Below, one piece after another: positions 46,590 to 57,196 of a stretch of DNA of 64,000 nucleotides (the first letter of the stretch is position 1; the number at the start of each line of letters is the position of its first letter). A program made the position numbers and the translations under genes. The stretch is from Anthoceros angustus. Its lineage: Eukaryota; Streptophyta; Anthocerotopsida; Anthocerotales; Anthocerotaceae. The notes beneath the pieces were generated by a model, which was given only the letters and a program-made list of their open reading frames with translations, ran no database searches and was not told the origin of the DNA. The stretch spans positions 558,001 to 622,000 of the forward strand of contig VJWM01000063.1 of the NCBI GenBank assembly GCA_010909165.1, written 5' to 3'.

Positions 46590-47790
46590 TGTGGGGGCAC
46601 ATGAACCTCCAAAAGGATCCGAGGGAGGAGGAGATGAAGGCCCCGTGTGACACGGGACCGGCGGACGGCGGCGGGGGAAGGGGATCACATGGAGGAGAAG
46701 CGGGGCGTAGGCGTGCCCGGGCTGAGGTAAGTCTTCCGCACCCCGCTCTGGAAGGAGGGGAGGGGGGCCCCGAAAGGGCCATAGAGGGCCAAGTCTTAAA
46801 GGACTTGGGACAACGTGGAGGTCCAGTGGAAGAGGATGGACCCCCGGGAAGTCCACGGGGCAAAGAAGTCTGGACGCGGTCCGGACCACAGTCCGGACTC
46901 CAGAATGGCGGACCACGAGGTCCGGACCCTAGAGTCGAGACCGGACCCCGAGGTGGGACTGAGTAAGGCCGGGACCTGAGGTCGGACACGTAATCGAGGC
47001 GGACCCCGAGATCCAGACTCAGGAGGCAAGGAGGAGTCATCACCGACCGCTCGGGAGGAGCAACCTCACGGGGACCCAAGCAGGGGCCCACCACGGTGCA
47101 AGAGAGGAAGGTGAGGAGGATTTGGTGGTGCGCCGCCGTTGTTAGGCCGACGGTGTGCTAACAGTCTCGGAAGGGGCCCTTCTCGCGGATCATCCGGGCG
47201 CCCCATCAGTGAGGATTGGGGCCGAGTTGAAGCGGAAGGGGCACTCGGAATGCAGCGTAGATAGGCGGGTTAGGAAGGAAATAGTAGGCTACGGCTGAGC
47301 TGTGAGGCCACCCATTTCGAGAATAGTGTAATAAAACGCCGCCTTGGGCGATGTATAAGAGGGCAGGGTACACCTAGTAAAGCATCTTTCTCTTGGGGTG
47401 GATACGGCTGATTTCCTTGAAGACCTTTGTCGCCTTTTGCTAACGTGAGACACCGAAAGGTCACGAGACGGCCCGGAGAGGCGATCAAGGTCCCGTGACC
47501 GGACTGCGGTGGTGGTGTGCAGAGCGGGGCGATCAGACCCTTGCTCTTAGCGGCCGACGTCGGACGGGCCGAGGACGCGTGAGCTGGGGACTCGGGAGGT
47601 GTGTAGAGCCGGACGGAGGCCGGCGATACCTGAGGAGGTCCGAAGTCAGCCCACCTCTTTCCCCAAGAACGATGAATGTATTGAGAGCTATGAGGAGAGG
47701 CGGACTAGACGGCGAGCGGAGCAGGTGATAGAATGCAATGCGAACGAGTCCTTAAAGCGTTAATGGCCACCGCATGAACGTTCGATGACG
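46590..47790 (+). repeat. LTR-like repeat, plus-orientation copy
   Basis: This block and 62.2-63.5 kb (inverted) are diverged copies of one family. The best-conserved core is 47318-47495, with GTATAAGAGGGC (a TATA-like box), AGTAAAGCATCTTTCTCTTG and TTGCTAACGTGAG in the same order and spacing in both. Upstream in both copies lie clusters of GTCCGGAC words. The polypurine run near 47103-47125 before GGATTTGG could mark a 3' LTR start. No protein-coding domain was found, so assignment to Ty3/gypsy-like LTR elements is an inference. Confidence 0.6.
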
Positions 47791-48866
47791 TTAAGAGTAG
47801 TAAGTCGTGAGGCGTGCGCGTCCGGTCGAGCATCGCGACGTTAGGTGAGAATCGGTTGAAACGTGCCAAACGGAGCCTATCATATCTCACCCTTGCTACA
47901 ACGACCGGGATTAGCGCGCCGGTGATGTCGGTAATCGCCACACCTCCTCTTTGACCAACCCCAACCTTGCTCGGCGCCACTGCCTGCGCTCTGACTCGGC
48001 TTCGGCATCAAGTCGGTAGGCTTGTTCTATGAAGGCCCACCGTCGGTGCTTGCCTCGGGATTATCTCCATGGTTGTCTTGCTCTGCGCCTCAAGAGTGAG
48101 GGGCGAGAGGGAAGCTGGCGATTCATTCTTTGCTCCTGCCGACCATGGCCCAAACCAAGCCCCATTGCGAACATGGGGTCCTCGCCCTCAAGCATCTGCC
48201 CTTGCCTGCTTTGTGCCTTTTCGTGAGTGAGCCCTGCACCCACGAACCTAGACATAGGCAAATAATAATACATCTAGGTTTTCTTACAAATAAATCCCGA
48301 GATCTTAATGCTCCAACTAAAATAGAATATAGTGGATTGGTCAAGGCATATTAGTCTTCAACTCATGAATAGCTATGGTCAAGTAAAAACATTAATAAAG
48401 CAATCGTGAAGTTATGAGGTGGGAGGAAAATGTGAGAGTTGCTGGTCCATGTTACATAAACAAATAATTCTCCAAATGGGATGTAATAAAGAGGGGAGGA
48501 TGATAGGGGAGAGAGAGGGGGCTCCTTCTTACACTCATGTTGCAATTGCATATGGGAAATCATAAACAATGTTTGTGAGAGAGGGGATACAATTATGAAG
48601 GTGAGGTGGTAGGAGAGAGAGCATGGTTCGTGGCACCACATGGGAAAGAAAGTGACCAACTTAATACCAAGCCTCCAAAGGATGTTGCATTGTGGAAGTG
48701 TAACATAAAATTGCAACAATGATTGTAACATAGACTGCCCTTTCTCGATGCTAATTAGCATCGAGCTTTTGACGAAGTTGCTTGGGGATGTAGGCATATG
48801 CATGTGCTCTGATAATACGAAGATGCAGCAAGTTGGGTTTGTGACCAGTCCAGCCCTCATGAGGAG
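47791..48866. other. intergenic, no gene recognised
   Basis: Short open frames only, on both strands. Words like AAGTGTAACATAAAATTGCAAC at 48690-48735 resemble those at 34.44-34.62 kb. Confidence 0.4.
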
Positions 48867-50896
48867 TTACACTAGCGATAGCAGATGTTGGAAGTCGATT
48901 CTGAGAGTAACTTCCGCCGTTAAACGACCGCCCCGACAGACGGATGGGGCCGGTACATAAAGCATGGCTCTAACGGCTTCAACAAGCCATTGATGGCAAT
49001 GCTCAGCTACACCATTTTGAGCTTGAGAGTACGGCACACTTCTCTGCACAAGTATACCTTTAGAGTTGCACAGATGTGCAAAGGTACCAGCTACAAATTC
49101 ACCTCCACCATCTGTGCGAACAGCTTTAAGCTTAACATTGAGTTGTCGTTCAGCCATATTGATGTGCTTAAGAAATCTATCTGCTGCTTCAGACTCATGC
49201 CGTAGAATATATGTATGTGTCATTCTGGTGGCGTCGTCCACAATAGACATGAAGTACAAAGACTTATTGAAGGAGGCACATGACATAGGACCACATAAAT
49301 CCGTGTGGGCTAGTTCTAATGGAGAGGTTGCATGTGTTCTAGGACCAACAGGATAGGGAGCTACACGACTCTTGGCATACACACATGACTCACAGAATGG
49401 TAACGAAGACAACTGAGGTAAAGGTTCTGCATAAAGGTTGCTATGACTAAGAGTTACTAACTTACGTGAATTAACATGTGCTAGCCTATGGTGCCATAGC
49501 ACAAATTGCTTGGCTTGAGTCAAGTTGGTAACAAGTGTTGGGGGCAGATCTATCCTGTAAAGGTCATTGAAAGGTCGACCGGTGCAAAGACATGACACAT
49601 TAGGAGGACTGATTGTATCTTGGATCAGATAGGTGTCTCTTGTAAAATAAACATTATACTGATTTGTTAGTGTAAGTCTACGAACTGAAACTAAACTCTT
49701 TGATATTTGAGGGACATGCTAGACATCCTCTAACTTCAAAATTCTACCTCCCTCACAGGACAACAACATAGTGCCTCTTCCTTGGACTTGACGACCACTA
49801 TCATCATCCAGCAATACGAAACTGCCTGGTTCACAAGGGTGATATGGTGAGAACAAGGATCTAGTAGGACAAATATGGGCTGAAGCTCCACTATCAATAT
49901 ACCAACTGCAGGTGCCATTCTTTGAGGTGACAAGATATACAGCTAAGAGAACTTGTGATTTTTGTTGTGCAATATTTGTGAAGGTGGTACTCCTCTCCTA
50001 GGCTCTCCAACTCTTTTCCTGCAACATTCTTTCTTGTAATGACCTTCTACTTGGCATCAATGGCAGGCTCCTTTCCACCTTGGTGCTGCAAATGATGCTG
50101 AAGGTGGTCGATTGCTGCCATATGGGGGACGTCTGCCAAGTTCATACCGTCCCCATCCTCTTCCTCTTACCACAAAGAGGGCTCTCCCCTGAGTTGCAAC
50201 ATTTGATGAATTGGCCAGGCCACATGAGGCCTCTATCTCTATGAGGGCTCCAATTAATTCTAAGGTGGTAAAGTCCGAACTTTGTCCCTTGATGACACCA
50301 AGTCTTGCCTATTTAATAACTCCATTTTGTGTGGTCTTGAAGGTACGATGGCTATTTGGTAGAGAGCTAAGCAAGGCTATGACTGCTTGGCTTTCATCCA
50401 GCATCGTCCCACAAGATGCTAAACGAGCTCGTGCTGTCCTAAACGTTCTCATGTGTTCAACGACAGCTTGTCCTTCACCCATCCTCAGTTGATAAAATGC
50501 CCTTGTGGCAATAAGTACGCTCATTGCATTAACTGCCTCATAGAGCTGCTTGGGGTTCTTCTAGGCTGCGGCTGCATCTGCAGCTCCTGTCACATGGTGA
50601 GCAATTGTCCTATTAAGACCAGATAAGATAACATTACGTGTCCTCTTGTCTGTTTTAGCCCAGGCTGCTATATCCACTGTTGATGCTACATTTGGACCTG
50701 TTTGTGCAGGTTTTGGATATGTACCATCAACAATTGACCAGAGGTTGTTATCTTCCAAAATAGCTTGCATTCGCATTGCCCAAATATCATATTAAGTCCT
50801 TGAGAATCTATCCCTTTCTTTGAAATCAATCTTGATTGTGTTATTAATCATTGTTGTTGTGGACATGGAAGCACCTCCTGATGCTGCAGCAGCCAT
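48867..50896 (-). pseudogene. Ty1/copia gag - integrase remnant
   Basis: A decayed copia element on the minus strand. Gag starts at the ATG complementary to 50894-50896 (MAAAASGGAS), with MQAILEDNNLWSIVDGTYPK (50770-50700) and RMGEGQAVVEHMRTF (50480-50420). A CCHC zinc knuckle near 50085-50035 would read C-x2-C-EGHYKKEC but has a TGA in place of its third residue. The GAG-pre-integrase and integrase region (49598-48960) is open: LWHHRLAHVNSRKL, HTDLCGP, DDATRMTHTYILRHES and a VRTDGGGEFVAG core. Protease and RT are not found and it is cut at 48.87 kb. No LTRs were recognised. Confidence 0.87.
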
Positions 50897-52476
50897 ATTG
50901 GGAGGAGGAGTACCATGTGATCATGGGTATTTGATATGTCTTTATGCGTGGGGGTGACCACATCCAAGGGTTTCCATACTATTTCTAATCAGAATCTAGC
51001 CCAGACAACTCACTACTCACAGCAAGGTTGGACAACAAGTTTTCCACGCACGAAATACTAGGTGGGGAACCATCTATGGCTATTGACTTATCTTGTCTGA
51101 CAAAGGGTAGATCTAAAAATATGTTTTTTGGTAACATCATACGCTCGTGAACTTGTCTCACCCTCTCACACATGTGCAACATGCCCTTCCATCACCCCCA
51201 AGACCCAACCCGAAAACTTGAACTCTCTTGGATGGATGATAATGTTGTCTATGGTTTATAGATTTTCTTTCTTAATTAATTCACAAGTTTTAAACTCCTA
51301 AACGGAGGGTACATTTCTTGTTAATCTTCTCATTCGAGATACGTACGGTACTTCGCTCTTACCCGAAATAGCCGTTAGGCCGTACATACCTGGTTGACGG
51401 AAAAGCTAAAATCGTTGGACGTGAGCGCAACGGAAAGGCGAGCAAGAGCTAAGCTGGTAAGCTCCATCGTCTGTCGTCGTCACGCGGGCCGAGGACGGAA
51501 GCGGCCAATCGTGACGGTTTTCATGCACGACGCGAGGTCGCTTTCGCTTTCGCTTTCCCTTGGGCTTTCCCACGACAGTCTCACACGGGATGTGGACGTC
51601 TCCGGCGCCGTTCCGTTCCGTCCCGTTGCGGTGAGGTGTGGCCCGCCGGCCTTGAATTGATGCATTACTTAAAATCACGATGGTCACCACTCGTCCGCGT
51701 CTCTTTAATGGGTGCCTCGGTCTGTGGTGTCTCATAACTCGACTGTTACACTGGCAGCGGCTGCCGATGATAATAATAAGATAAAATGTGGCGACAGACG
51801 GGACCGGACGTGACGGCACAGGACACGACCCGCCTGTTCCCTATTCCCAGAAAGAAAGAAAGTGCAGCACGGCCGCTGCCAGTCTAGTCACGACTGCGAG
51901 CGGACAGTGCGATGCAGCAGATGCCGTGCCTGCCAATCGCGTCTCGCGCCGCTTCTGGAAGCGCAGCTCCCCGTCGACAGCGCGCTACAGTTTCAGAGAT
52001 CTTGGCAGGAGCTCGCTGCGCAGGGCGGCGCGCGCGCCTCCCCAGTCCGCGTCGGACGGCTCGTTTTGGAAGCATTCGGGAGGCACGCCTCGCTGCGCGA
52101 TCTCCACCGCAGTTCTGCAAAACCGCGTCCAAGAATGCGCGAGAACGTGCTCATGCAGGAGCTGGAAGGCGAGGAGTTCGAGCAAGGACTGTGTGATGGT
52201 TTCTTCCCTTGCTTTGGTGCAGGAGTGAAGTCGGAGCAATCCGAATTTGTGGCGGTCGATTGATCACCTGAGTGATGTGGAAGGAAATATTCTTTCCTGG
52301 ATGGAGAGGCTGGAGTCGGAGGAGCTTGGAGCACGATGCTGCATTTGCGGCCTTGTCCCGTACTGAAGGTGACAGTGAGAAAATTTGAACGAAGACGGGG
52401 AAGCAATCGAGGTTTGCGATGGTTTGAGGATTGGAGGAAGGAGGGGACGCATCCTTAGCTAGGAGGGACTAGTGCA
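50897..52476. other. region upstream of the Tubby-like gene
   Basis: A frame at 51862-52263 (133 codons, +) is GC-rich with overlapping frames on both strands. I recognise no domain and it ends in a stop before the Tubby-like start, so it may be 5' UTR or non-coding. The promoter of the Tubby-like gene should lie here. 50985-51182 could be remaining copia leader sequence. Confidence 0.35.
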
Positions 52477-54624
52477 ATGCCGAAGTTGAAGTTCTTCCTG
52501 TCCCCGCAGACTTTCTACAAGTCGTATGTCAATCCGCTTAGCGAGAGTGGGAGGACCGAGCACACAGGCGCTACCAGGGACCGGGCCTGGGGCCCGCTGC
52601 ATCCGCTTGTGGATTCTGGTGGCAGCGCCATCGCTGGAGGGACCGGTCTTGCCAGACTGTACCATTGTGGTGGAGCGGTGCCGGGGATCGATGTTGAGGA
52701 GCAGTCTATTCTGGTTATGCGACCGAAGCACGCAGATGATAGGGGCGATGATCTGTCTGCTGCGATGCCGGTCCGGGATGGCAGGCCGGGATTTGGTTTG
52801 GGCTCGACTCCCTTCCTCTTCTCCACCCTCGAGCTTCACTCTGTCCGGGAAGAGAGTGAATGTAGCGGTAGTACGGGATCCTCTAGGGCTGATCAGGATG
52901 GAACTTCTTGGCGCACAATGCGCAGTGGAGGCAGGGGATTGAGCCTTGGAGCCTCTCCTGGTCATCAGCTTCACCTTTGGGAAGAACCGGATAGCGAAGT
53001 GGATCCCGCTCCTTCATGGTCTGATCTGTCCAATAGGTATGAGGCTGTAGGATGATGCAATTGAAAGGCTTTGCCGGATAGAATAGTTAGTGCTGCCCGT
53101 GCAGAGCTGTGCATTCACCTTCCATGCTTTTTCTTGCCTGCAGGAGCTTAATGTGTAAACCATTGCCTCTCGAAGTTGGCCGATGCCAATGCTACATCAT
53201 TCGGGAGAAACGAGATGGAAAGGATACGTCTTCAGTGTACTCTCTACACACAAATGTAGGTCAACTCTACCTTCTGTGCTTCGCATGTATTAGCTAGGAT
53301 TTACCACGCACAAGACCCGTCTCTGCGGTCCCGCAGGCGGGCTCCAGAATTTCTCGGAAAGACATCAAATTTGGGTTGCCTCGACAAAATTTGGAATGAT
53401 GCCAAAATTTGCAGGAAGGCCGTGGGCGCCACGATCGAAAATTAGCAATTGCGCGCCATAGGTATAGAGGAGGTCGGTCGGAATTCATCATGGCGCAGTC
53501 TGGGTTTGGAACGATTCGCCACCAGTTGGAGGAGGGGTACATAGGAACTGTGAGTGCAAACCTGATGGGCACTCGCTATCGAATATGGGACCAGGTAGGT
53601 TCAGTTGAAGGCTCACATGCTTTTGTCCTAAAATGTCTCCCTATGGTGGTTCCCTTCAAAGTTGGACTGTCCTTGCTGCGCAGGGTAAATCCGTGGAGAC
53701 ACATGGCAAAGACAGAAAACTGCTTCTAGGGGCTGTCGTGTAAGCAGTAGACTGGAACTTGAACTGGGTCTCATGAGCACGAAAATTGGAGCGCAATGAC
53801 ACCTGTTTCACTTTTGTGGCAGGTTCGAGCCCTCAGCAACATCTATGACAGGAAAATACAGAAGGATGCGGGTCTTTACTCCAAAATACCAGTCGATGCA
53901 GTTCGGCTGTAAGAAGGTAACCTGGCTTTCGACGTAGGTGGCGTGTCTTCGGACTGATACATTTTGTAGTAGCTTACAGTGGTTTACTGTTGTTGATCAG
54001 AATGAACAGATTGGTCTTGCAGAGGACTACGAGGACAATACCACCTCGGTCTTCCGACTCTGTTCTCGCGCAACCTTGTCACACAAAGTGAGTTTTGGCA
54101 GCTGGGATGCGGCAATTCTCGTTTTTTTAACATGTCCGGAGGGTCATGCTTGTGGCTCTTAAAATCGTAGGAGACTGCAAGACACGAAGCGGATTTTCGG
54201 GAAAGGCTGCTGAAGACCGGTTTCAAGATCAAGTCTTCTGCAAAGAACGTTCAATTGACGTTGGAGGTACTTACTACATCCCAGTGCCCGCGTTACTGGG
54301 TACCGAAGCACACTTGTGACTAAAGAACATGTGGTTTGGCTTCAGGAGACGGGGCAGCAGGTCATTTTGCTACTTGGCAAGACCAGCAACTCGACGTACA
54401 TCATGGAATATCGGTACCACCCTCAACTACTACATTCGTCACAATCTCAGGACATGTTGCTTTTGCGTGTATGATGAGGTTGCTGGCAAACAAGGCGCCC
54501 ATAATACATACATGACCCGGTTCGGAAATTGTGATGCAGCTATCCTCTGACAGCTCAACAGGCGTTTGGGATTTGCCTTGCGTCATTGGATTCCAAGCCA
54601 TACTGTAAGTCCCTCCTGTCCTAG
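52477..54624 (+). CDS. Tubby-like protein without F-box (TLP8-type)
   Basis: A plant Tubby-like protein, whose C-terminal Tubby barrel binds phosphoinositides in the family. The nine exons are 52477-53036, 53144-53255, 53415-53594, 53684-53739, 53823-53916, 54001-54087, 54171-54266, 54346-54413 and 54540-54624, all GT/AG and in phase. They give 1338 nt, or 445 residues, with no stop. Tubby blocks in order: KPLPLEVGRCQCYIIRE, KLAIARHRYRGGRSEFIMAQ, YIGTVSANLMGTRYRIWDQ, YRRMRVFTPKYQSMQF, DFRERLLKTGFKIKSSAKNV, TYIMEYRYPLTAQQAFGICL ending ASLDSKPYC. The N-terminal 186 codons show no F-box, as in TLP8-like members. Their reading frame is the least certain part, as is the last exon end (a GTAAGT at 54604 could be another donor). 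Confidence 0.85.
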
Positions 54625-55010
54625 CTATTGTATGTAGTACAACTACTGACCTGAGCTTCACAGTGAGATGTCCTACCATCCAGTCTTACTGTCCAGAGTT
54701 GCAGGGCGCCTGGCTTGCCTGTGAGTAGAAGCCACCGGAGAGGATTATTCACATTATTCGGGATCAGCCCGAGCAGATGCGCAGATGTATGCCAGTAGCG
54801 TATAGAACATCAAGGAATTACCTACGCATGACATTCTCCTATGGTTTGGAGACTCGGTTTTGTAGCTTCCCACATCTGTACATTTAATTCAGGTAGTGAC
54901 AAGGAATAAAATTCCGGTACCGTTACATTGTGTGATCCTACGGGCACACCAAGAATTGGTTCCTTTGCACTTCGTCGATAGGTAAGTAACATTGGAACGG
55001 CGTAACAAGG
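54625..55010. other. spacer between Tubby-like and PPOX genes (convergent)
   Basis: About 390 bases between the stop codons of two converging genes. It must hold both 3' UTRs. No further gene is seen. Confidence 0.5.
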
Positions 55011-56344
55011 TCACGGCGCAAGCCTCTCTACCTTCCACCCAGCACCTTCCGGCTGAAGGGTGTATCTCAATCTGTCATGCAGCCGAGAGGAGCGGCCCTG
55101 CCAGAACTCAATAGCTCGCGGCGCAAGCCTGTAGCCACCCCAGAAGTCAGGCAGCGGGACGGACTTCTCCTGCGAGTACTTGGCCACAAGCTGGTCGTAA
55201 GCCTGGTCCAGGACAGCCCTGCCCCCAATGACGGAGCTCTGAGAGCTCACAATGGCCCCAATCTGGCTCCCCCAGGGCCGGCTATGGAAGTAAGCCTCCG
55301 TCTCCTCCCGCGACACCTTCTCCACCCTGCCCTCAACGCGCACCTGGCGATGCAAGCGCTCCCAGAAGAAGACGAGCGCGGCCTGCGGGTTGGCGGCCAA
55401 ATCCGCCGCCTTCCTGCTCCCGTAATTGGTGTACCACACAAACCCCCGATCGTCAAATCCCTTCAGCAGCACCATGCGCGCGGAGGGCGCGCCCCCGGAA
55501 TCGGCCGTGGCCAGCGTCATGGCGTTGGGCTCATGCAGTCCCGCGGCCACGGCATCGTCGAACCACGCCTGGAACTGCGCCAACGGATCCCTCTCCGCCT
55601 GCTCCTCCAGCAGCACGGCCCCGACGTAGTCCTCCCGCAGCGCCGCCACATCCACCGCCCGCGCCTTCCCAATCCGCACGCACTGCTCCGACCCGGGGAA
55701 AGGCGGCAGCTTCAGCCCGCGCTCGGCCGCCATCGCCGGCGGCACGAACCTCCCTCCGAGGAAGTGGTGCGCGCCCGCAAACCCCCGCGCGCAGAGCTTG
55801 GGCGCCGTGAGCGACACCAGCATCTCCGGCCTCAGCCCCGCGCCCCTCTCATCCCCGCGCTCCATGCCACCCCGACGGCACGTCCACCGACACCACAGGC
55901 GGGGCCCCCTGAGCCGCGACAGGATGGCGTCGAACGGCGCGCGGGGCTCCCCGTGAACGAAAACCCGAAATGGCATCCACCACGAGATCGAACCCCGCCA
56001 GCTCAGCTCCCCGTCGCCTCCCCGCACTGCCACCCTGTGCCTCCAGCTGCCGCACCAACTTGGAATACAAGGGATTCCGCCGGGCTTCGGATACACCACC
56101 TGGGCTGTGCAAGTAGCAAGTGCCGCTGCCACCTGGCCCCGTCGCCGTTGTTCCCCGGCCCGCACACCACCAGCACCCGCAGCCTCCTTCGCCGGATACA
56201 CCTCCCGCCACGGCACAGGCCACCCGCCATCTCCATCAGCTGCTCCAGCGTGTGCCCACGCCCGGCCGCCATAAGTTCCTCGTCTGTGGCCTGCCTCGCC
56301 CCAGGTATGTTAGGGTTTCCGGATGATGCACATGCTGCAGCCAT
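55011..56344 (-). CDS. PPOX1: PPOX/PDX3: NAD(P)HX-epimerase + pyridoxamine-5'-phosphate oxidase, epimerase half frameshifted
   Basis: The plant bifunctional protein: the C-terminal FMN enzyme oxidises pyridoxine/pyridoxamine 5'-phosphate to PLP, and the N-terminal YjeF_N-type domain epimerises NAD(P)HX. It acts in plastids in Arabidopsis. From MLVSLTAPKLCARGF (55823) to the stop at 55011 the frame is open and carries HHFLGGRFVPP, FQAWFDDAVAAGL, RMVLLKGFDDRGFVWYTNYG, FFWERLHRQVRVEG, SRPWGSQIGA and EFWQGRSSRLHDRLRY, all family hallmarks. Upstream, ATDEELMAAGRGHTLEQLME, VVCGPGNNGDG, FDLVVDAISGF and VVSVDVPSGW lie in three different frames, and GNNGGDG has lost a Gly codon. ATG at 56344 is the likely inner start; a transit peptide further up was not resolved. 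No introns are seen. Gene symbol follows the Arabidopsis homolog. Confidence 0.88.
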
Positions 56345-57196
56345 CCACGCCAGCCATCGCTACCTCCTCCTCTACCACCGGATCCAGACGTGAGACGGCT
56401 GGAGCCGGAGAAGCCGCTCCCGCCTGCATGTCCCCGCGCCAGCCACCAGCACCTCGACGCGACGCAGCGTTGGCCCGCTCCCCCGCCCGAGCTCCCTGCG
56501 GGGAGATCACGGCCTTGCATGCCAGCCGCTGCAGCCGGAGACAGGGCACGGCTCACGCCGCCAGCAGCCTGGCCTCCTCGAGGTCGAAGCGAAGAAAACC
56601 ATGGCGCGGGCGATCCGTGCGCCGGCACTCCAGCGAGCAGAGAACTGGTTTGCAGTCTAGCTGGAGACCGGAAAGCGGAGACGACGAAAAGTGGACGAGA
56701 AAAGGAGAGAGGATGAAGAAGGAGAGAGATGGTTTCGCGCTTCACTCGTCGTCCCAAAATGCGAGAGAGAGGATGGTGGAGGGACCGTCTCACGATTTCT
56801 GTCTCTACTCGAAAAGGCAAAATCCAAGCGTGCCCGCTAGAACTCGGCGACATATGTATTGAAGAGATAGATATGTAGTTTATGTATATTACACGACAGA
56901 AAATAATGCATTTTAATATTGTGGCCGTGTTGTGCGCAGCCCACAACAGTGACAAGGGGAGCGTGCAGTGAAACCTACCATAGATACCTACAGATCATAC
57001 CGGCCGCGAGCGCCGCCGGCCGCCGCCTGCCAGAGCCGGGCAGCCAGATCTCGCGGCGGCTGTGAGACGCGTCTCAAATTGGGGAGTGAGGGGGATGGAG
57101 AAGGCGGGGAGGCGCATTAGGCGTGTGTTGAACATGCGGCCGCTTGGGGGTGGAGGAGGGGAGCATGAGGGATGAGCTTGGCACGGGAGCGATGCG
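56345..57196. promoter_or_regulatory. shared divergent promoter region of PPOX and VEL genes
   Basis: The PPOX (leftward) and VEL (rightward) coding starts are 852 bp apart with no other gene between. The PPOX-proximal 250 bases are GC-rich and may encode its transit peptide. 56830-56950 is AT-rich (TATGTAGTTTATGTATATTA), the most promoter-like stretch. GC-rich sequence resumes before the VEL ATG. Confidence 0.45.

Noticed and set aside
46528-47094. 188-codon minus-strand frame rich in Pro/Gly/Arg
   Set aside because: It lies in a GC-rich repeat with clusters of GTCCGGAC and has open frames in most phases; it is a composition artefact.
48800-48830. Primer-binding-site-like CTCTGATAATAC near the integrase end
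   Set aside because: It is on the wrong side for the minus-strand copia element and differs from the expected iMet complement; no LTR adjoins it.
55077-56393. 438-codon open frame on the plus strand
   Set aside because: It lies opposite the PPOX gene, is Pro/Arg/His-rich and has no domain; it is a GC-rich shadow of the minus-strand gene.
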